In this document: in pieces, positions 4,525-8,423 of the stretch
Layout of the letters: each line of letters opens with the position of its first letter
How positions within the stretch are numbered: the stretch's first letter is position 1
Source of the DNA: an uncultured Oscillibacter sp.
GTDB taxonomy: Bacteria > Bacillota > Clostridia > Oscillospirales > Oscillospiraceae
Direction of reading: 5' to 3'
NCBI GenBank assembly: GCA_937884915.1
Contig: CALAAN010000238.1
Location: 1-8,423 of the forward strand
DNA length: 8,423 nucleotides
Translations under genes and position numbers: made by a program
The notes under the pieces: model-generated
Told to the model about the DNA's origin: nothing
The model's database searches: none
What the model saw: the letters and a program-made list of their open reading frames with translations, nothing else

Positions 4525-6546
4525 ATGATCAATCTTGCAGACGATGCGATGACGATCAAGCTGGACTACGAGCTTCCCGAATACCCGAAGTTCGAAGAGG
4601 GCTACCGTCGCGCACCCCGCCGCGAATCCCATCTGACCGAGGCCGATAAGGCGCTCGCCATCAAGAACGCTCTGCGTTATATCCACCCCGACCATCACGA
4701 GCAGATGGCCAAGGAGTTTGCGCAGGAGCTCGAAGAGCATGGCCGTATCTACGGCTACCGCTTCCGTCCCGAGGGCAAGCTCTACGGCAAGCCCATCGAC
4801 GAGTACAAGGGCAAGTGCATCGAGGGCAAGGCCATTCAGGTCATGATCGACAACAACCTCGACTTCGACATTGCTCTGTATCCCTATGAGCTCGTCACCT
4901 ACGGTGAGACCGGCCAGGTCTGCCAGAACTGGATGCAGTACCGCCTGATCAAGAAGTACCTCGAGCAGCTGACCGACGAGCAGACCCTCGTTGTCATGTC
5001 CGGTCATCCTCTGGGCCTGTTCCACTCCCACAAGATGGCTCCGCGCGTCATCATCTCCAACGGCCTGATGGTCGGTACCTTCGATGACCAGGAGAACTTC
5101 AACCGCGCTGCCGCGCTCGGCGTCGCCAACTACGGTCAGATGACCGCCGGCGGCTGGATGTACATCGGCCCCCAGGGCATCGTCCACGGCACGTTCAACA
5201 CGCTGCTCAACGCCGGCCGTCTGAAGCTCGGCATCCCCCACGACCAGAACCTCGCCGGCCGTCTGTTCATCTCCGCGGGCTTAGGCGGCATGAGCGGCGC
5301 TCAGGGCAAGGCTGCTGAGATCGCGGGCGCTGCCTCCATCATCGCCGAGGTCGACGATTCCCGTATCGACACCCGCTACACCCAGGGCTGGGTCAGCCAC
5401 CGCACCGACTCTCTCGAGGAGGCCACCAAGATCGCCCTCGAGCACCAGAAGGAAGGCAAGCCCTGCGCTGTCGCCTACTGCGGCAACATCGTCGACCTGC
5501 TCGAGTACCTGTATGACAACAACGTCCACGTCGACCTGATGAGCGACCAGACCTCCTGCCACGTTCCTTACGACGGCGGCTACTGCCCGCAGGGCCTCAC
5601 CTTCGAGCAGCGCACCGAGATGCTCGACAAGGATCCCGAAGGCTTCCGCGTCCTCGTCGACAAGACCCTGCAGCATCACTATGAGATGATCTGCAAGTTC
5701 CACGAGCGCGGCACCTACTTCTTCGACTACGGCAACAGCTTCCTCAAGGCTGTTTACGATTCCGGCGTGAAGAGCATCTGCAAGAACGGCGAGAACGACC
5801 TCGACGGCTTCATCTTCCCCTCCTACGTCGAAGATATCCTTGGTCCGTGCCTGTTCGACTTCGGCTATGGCCCGTTCCGTTGGTGCTGCCTGAGCCGCAA
5901 CCCCGAGGATCTGCACAAGACCGACGTGGCTGCCGCCGAGTACATCAAGGCCCACAACCGTCGCTATCAGGACTACGACAACTATGTCTGGGTCCGCGAC
6001 GCGGAGAAGAACAAGCTGGTCGTCGGTACCCAGTGCCGTATCCTCTATCAGGATGCCATGGGCCGTATGAACCTCGCGCTCAAGTTCAACGAAATGGTCC
6101 GCAACGGCGAGATTGGCCCCGTCATCCTTGGCCGTGACCATCACGACACCGGCGGCACCGACGCGCCCTTCCGTGAGACCTCCAACATCAAGGACGGCTC
6201 CAACATCATGGCCGAGATGGCGACCCAGTGCTACGCCGGCAACGCTGCCCGCGGCATGAGCTACATCGCCCTGCACAACGGCGGTGGTACGGGCATCGGC
6301 CGCGCCATCAACGGCGGCTTCGGCATGGTCCTCGACGGCTCCGAGCGTGTCGACACCATCCTGAAGATGTCCATGCCCTGGGATACCATGGTCGGCGTTG
6401 CCCGCCGCAGCTGGGCGCGCAACGAGAACGCCATGACCACCGTTGCCGAGTACAACAAGATGTACGAGGGTCAGGATCACATCACCATGCCTTACGTCGC
6501 GGACGAAGAGCTCTGCGAAAAGGCCGTGAAGGAATACATGCACTAA
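4525..6546 (+). CDS. hutU: Urocanate hydratase (urocanase), long form
   Basis: A 673-residue cytoplasmic enzyme adding water to urocanate to form 4-imidazolone-5-propionate, using tightly bound NAD+ as an electrophile. It is over 100 residues longer than the Bacillus/Pseudomonas type (about 550) and belongs to the long group. Motifs: YGETGQVCQNWMQYRLIKKY (126-145), SGHPLGLFHSH (159-169), NGLMVG (179-184), the glycine-rich LGGMSGAQGKAAEIAG (253-268), DQTSCHVPYDGGYCPQG (341-357), GPFRW (449-453), GRDHHDTGG (536-544) and HNGGGTGIGRAINGGFGMV (584-602). The usual FCEG segment holding the catalytic cysteine (Cys410 of P. putida) reads FDFG here. GTGAGGA (4511-4517) precedes the ATG. Divergent from lysR; the hutI gene follows after a terminator and a structured spacer. 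Confidence 0.96.
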   Translation: MINLADDAMTIKLDYELPEYPKFEEGYRRAPRRESHLTEADKALAIKNALRYIHPDHHEQMAKEFAQELEEHGRIYGYRFRPEGKLYGKPIDEYKGKCIEGKAIQVMIDNNLDFDIALYPYELVTYGETGQVCQNWMQYRLIKKYLEQLTDEQTLVVMSGHPLGLFHSHKMAPRVIISNGLMVGTFDDQENFNRAAALGVANYGQMTAGGWMYIGPQGIVHGTFNTLLNAGRLKLGIPHDQNLAGRLFISAGLGGMSGAQGKAAEIAGAASIIAEVDDSRIDTRYTQGWVSHRTDSLEEATKIALEHQKEGKPCAVAYCGNIVDLLEYLYDNNVHVDLMSDQTSCHVPYDGGYCPQGLTFEQRTEMLDKDPEGFRVLVDKTLQHHYEMICKFHERGTYFFDYGNSFLKAVYDSGVKSICKNGENDLDGFIFPSYVEDILGPCLFDFGYGPFRWCCLSRNPEDLHKTDVAAAEYIKAHNRRYQDYDNYVWVRDAEKNKLVVGTQCRILYQDAMGRMNLALKFNEMVRNGEIGPVILGRDHHDTGGTDAPFRETSNIKDGSNIMAEMATQCYAGNAARGMSYIALHNGGGTGIGRAINGGFGMVLDGSERVDTILKMSMPWDTMVGVARRSWARNENAMTTVAEYNKMYEGQDHITMPYVADEELCEKAVKEYMH

Positions 6547-6555
6547 AAGATTACT

Positions 6556-6591
6556 TCAAAAAAGGGGCTTTGTAAAAAGCCCCTTTTTTGA
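6556..6591 (+). terminator. Intrinsic terminator after hutU
   Basis: A perfect 16-bp stem: 6556-6571 (TCAAAAAAGGGGCTTT) pairs with 6576-6591 around GTAA, with the six-T tract at 6584-6589 after GCCCC. It begins ten bases after the hutU stop. Because hutI follows on the same strand, hutI must rely on read-through or on a promoter in the 6592-6768 spacer, where I see no clear -35/-10 pair. Confidence 0.85.
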
Positions 6592-6609
6592 GCTGGATGC
6601 GCCCCGCTG

Positions 6610-6727
6610 CAGCGCACGCGCCGTAGGCGCGCACGTTTGCAGGGCGAGAAGTGTTTTTCTGACGCGCGTGTCGTCAGAAAAACGATCAAAATTGTTTGCG
6701 CCGTGCGCGGCGCAAAGTCTGCGACGC
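6610..6727 (+). repeat. Three-hairpin intercistronic module, copy B
   Basis: Hairpin I is CGCGCC-GTA-GGCGCG (6617-6631) inside a longer imperfect stem (about 6601-6644, GCCC...GGGC). Hairpin II is a perfect 12-bp stem (6653-6664 with 6672-6683) with loop CGCGTGT. Hairpin III is a 9-bp stem TTTGCGCCG/CGGCGCAAA (6695-6703 with 6708-6716), loop TGCG. It ends GTCTGCGACGC (6717-6727). This is the same order and spacing as the leftward module at 2335-2221, sharing the apex GACGCRCRTGTCGTC and the final 16 bases. It sits 42 bases before the hutI start, in sense orientation. Confidence 0.75.
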
Positions 6728-6768
6728 CCTTTTGATTCCTTCTATTTGGGGAAAGGACAACATTTACT

Positions 6769-7995
6769 ATGAAAAAGTTACTGGTCAAAAACATCGGCCT
6801 GCTGGCGACGCCGGAGGGCAAATCCGCCCATCGCGGCGAAGAGCAGGGCAAGATCAAATTCTTAAAGGATGCGTGGGTGCTCATTGAGGATGGCGTCATC
6901 GCCTCCGTCGGCACCGGCGCTGTTCCCGCCGTCGAGGGCGCGGAGGTCGTCGACGCGGGCGGCAATCTCGTCACCCCCGGCCTTGTCGACGCCCACACCC
7001 ACCTCATCTTCGGCGGCTGGCGCCAGAACGAGCTGGGTCTCAAGCTCCACGGCGCGACGTATCTTGAAATTCAGAACGCGGGCGGCGGCATTCAGTCCAC
7101 GACGAACGCCACCCGTCAGGCCAGCGAGCAGGAGCTCGCCGCCAAGGCCTCCAAGGCGCTCGACGAGATGATGGGCTTCGGCACCACCACGGTCGAGGCC
7201 AAGAGCGGCTACGGCCTCGCCACCGAGCATGAGCTCAAGGCGCTCGAGGTCATCAAGGACCTCAACGATCACCACCGCATGGACCTCGTCGCGACCTTCA
7301 TGGGCGCGCACCTCGTCCCCGCGGAGTACAAGTCCAACCGCGAGGCATACGTCCGCCTCGTCTGCGAGGAGATGATGCCCAAGGTCAAAGAGCAGGGCAT
7401 CGCCAAGTTCTGCGACGTCTTCTGCGAGGCCGACACCTTCACCGTTGAAGAGTCCCGTCAGGTGCTCGAGGCGGGCCTTAAGTACGGCCTGCGCCCGAAG
7501 ATCCACGCCGACGAGATCGAAGCCATCGGCGGCAGCCAGCTCGCCGGTGAGATCGGCGCGATCTCGGCGGAGCACCTGATTGTCTGCCCGCCGGAGGGTA
7601 TCGCCTCCATGGCAAAGGGCGGCGTCATTGCGTGCCTGCTGCCCGCGACGAGCTTCAACCTCGGCGCGGTGTTCGCGCCCGCGCGCGACATGGTCAAAGC
7701 CGGCGTGCCCGTCGCGATGGCGACGGACTTCAACCCCGGCTCCTGCCCGTGCCTCAACATGCAGTTTGTCATCAACCTCGGCTGCCTCAAGTACAAGCTG
7801 ACGCCGGAGGAGGTCCTCACGGCCGTCACGCTCAACGGCGCCGCGGCGATCGACCTTGCCGACAAGGTCGGCTCGGTCGAAGAGGGCAAGCTGGGCGACC
7901 TTGTCATCTGGGATGCGCCCGACCTCGACTACATCTGCTACCGCGTTGGCAGCAATCTTGCAAAAACCGTTATCAAGCGCGGCGAGATCGTGTAA
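6769..7995 (+). CDS. hutI: Imidazolonepropionase
   Basis: A 408-residue amidohydrolase-superfamily enzyme that hydrolyses 4-imidazolone-5-propionate to N-formimino-L-glutamate in the cytoplasm, the substrate of the FtcD encoded on the other strand. Length and order are normal for HutI: a beta-rich N-terminal part with TPGLVDAHTHLIFGG (69-83; metal ligands His76 and His78), VEAKSGYGL (142-150; substrate-contacting Tyr148), FMGAHLVP (177-184; His181), KIHADEIE (244-251; metal ligand His246), SAEHL (266-270; His269), ATDFNPGSCPC (318-328; Asp320, the fourth metal-site residue) and a C-terminal GKLGDLVIWD return to the beta domain. Ligand assignments are by family analogy. AAAGGA (6752-6757) stands 11 bases before the ATG, rather far. 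An Lrp-type regulator gene follows after 20 bases. Confidence 0.96.
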   Translation: MKKLLVKNIGLLATPEGKSAHRGEEQGKIKFLKDAWVLIEDGVIASVGTGAVPAVEGAEVVDAGGNLVTPGLVDAHTHLIFGGWRQNELGLKLHGATYLEIQNAGGGIQSTTNATRQASEQELAAKASKALDEMMGFGTTTVEAKSGYGLATEHELKALEVIKDLNDHHRMDLVATFMGAHLVPAEYKSNREAYVRLVCEEMMPKVKEQGIAKFCDVFCEADTFTVEESRQVLEAGLKYGLRPKIHADEIEAIGGSQLAGEIGAISAEHLIVCPPEGIASMAKGGVIACLLPATSFNLGAVFAPARDMVKAGVPVAMATDFNPGSCPCLNMQFVINLGCLKYKLTPEEVLTAVTLNGAAAIDLADKVGSVEEGKLGDLVIWDAPDLDYICYRVGSNLAKTVIKRGEIV

Positions 7996-8015
7996 GAGAA
8001 CGGTAGAGGGAGAAT

Positions 8016-8423
8016 ATGATGGATCGGACTGACTACCAAATCCTCAACCTCCTCCAGGACGACAGCCGCTGCACGCTGCGCCGCATGGGAGACCTTGTGG
8101 GGCTGACGCCGCCCGCCGTGTCGGAACGCATTCGCCGGATGGAGGAAAGCGGCGTGATCCGCGGCTATCACATCGACATCGACCGTACAAAACTCGACTG
8201 CAACATCACGGGCTTTATCTCCGTCGCGCTCGAGCCGGACAAGTACGACAAATTCTGCGATTTCTGCGCGTCTCAGAGCGCCATCATCAGCCACTATCAT
8301 GTGGTGGGCGAGTTCAATGCGCTGCTCCGCTTCGCCGTGCGCGATACCCAGCAGCTCGACCAGCTGCTCTCGCTCATCAAGAAGTTCGGCGACTCGCGCA
8401 CTTCGATTGAGCTTAAGACACTT
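8016..8423 (+). CDS. Lrp/AsnC family transcriptional regulator (C-terminus beyond window)
   Basis: At least 136 residues, without a stop by the window end; the family is usually about 150, so little is missing. The N-terminal helix-turn-helix covers about residues 4-50 (DRTDYQILNLLQDDSRCTLR, with LVGLTPPAVSERIRRMEESGVIRGY as recognition region), followed by the effector-binding RAM domain from about 62 (CNITGFISVALEP) with the typical HVVGEFNALL block (95-104). Two adjacent ATGs (8016, 8019) both suit the AGAGGGAG stretch at 8005-8012, so the start is uncertain by one codon. Placed 20 bases after hutI on the same strand, it is probably co-transcribed. A second, amino-acid-responsive control of the locus is plausible but unproven; it could equally serve genes downstream. 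Confidence 0.92.
   Translation, partial: MMDRTDYQILNLLQDDSRCTLRRMGDLVGLTPPAVSERIRRMEESGVIRGYHIDIDRTKLDCNITGFISVALEPDKYDKFCDFCASQSAIISHYHVVGEFNALLRFAVRDTQQLDQLLSLIKKFGDSRTSIELKTL

Noticed and set aside
5281..6543. Long open frame (420 codons) antisense to hutU
   Set aside because: Third-position GC bias of hutU suppresses stops on the opposite strand. The translation is low-complexity V/A/G/D-rich without a family signature, and hutU is unmistakable.
6862..7575. 237-codon frame antisense to hutI
   Set aside because: Shadow of a clear HutI gene with the same composition bias; no ribosome binding site or family motif was seen.

Overview
The window carries most of a histidine/urocanate utilisation (hut) locus from what looks like a GC-rich Gram-positive anaerobe, probably an Oscillospiraceae-type gut Clostridium. 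Grounds for this are the strong AGGAGG-like ribosome binding sites, sigma-A-type TATAAT promoters, T-run terminators, a long-form urocanase, and the splitting of formiminotransferase and cyclodeaminase into two proteins. The taxonomic placement is inference.

Layout. Positions 1-774 (+ strand) hold the tail of one membrane-anchored protein, a tandem paralogue of it, and a 41-residue single-span membrane protein. They end at a bidirectional terminator (773-804). Positions 814-3321 (- strand) form a transcription unit read right to left: glutamate formiminotransferase (ftcD), a folate cyclodeaminase/cyclohydrolase, and hutD, behind a good promoter at 3407-3435. A LysR-type regulator (3476-4357, -) is divergent from hutU (4525-6546, +), which is followed by hutI (6769-7995, +) and a truncated Lrp/AsnC regulator (8016 to the window end, +).

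Pathway. HutU converts urocanate to imidazolone propionate, HutI opens this to formiminoglutamate, FtcD moves the formimino group to tetrahydrofolate and releases glutamate, and the cyclodeaminase yields methenyl-THF plus ammonia. Histidine ammonia-lyase (hutH) and a transporter are not in the window.

Regulation. The lysR-hutU intergenic region has two fully overlapping divergent promoters whose -10 boxes are the two arms of a perfect 10-6-10 inverted repeat. A textbook LysR box (ATAC-N7-GTAT) is centred about 65 bp upstream of the predicted hutU start.

Most unusual signal. A roughly 115-nt module of three consecutive hairpins occurs twice, once between ftcD and the cyclodeaminase gene (- strand, 2221-2335) and once between hutU and hutI (+ strand, 6610-6727). 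Both copies are in the sense orientation of the adjoining hut genes. They share a 16-nt identical 3' end and a conserved hairpin loop, and have compensatory base changes in the stems. This could be a dispersed structured repeat or a cis-regulatory RNA; the window cannot decide between them.
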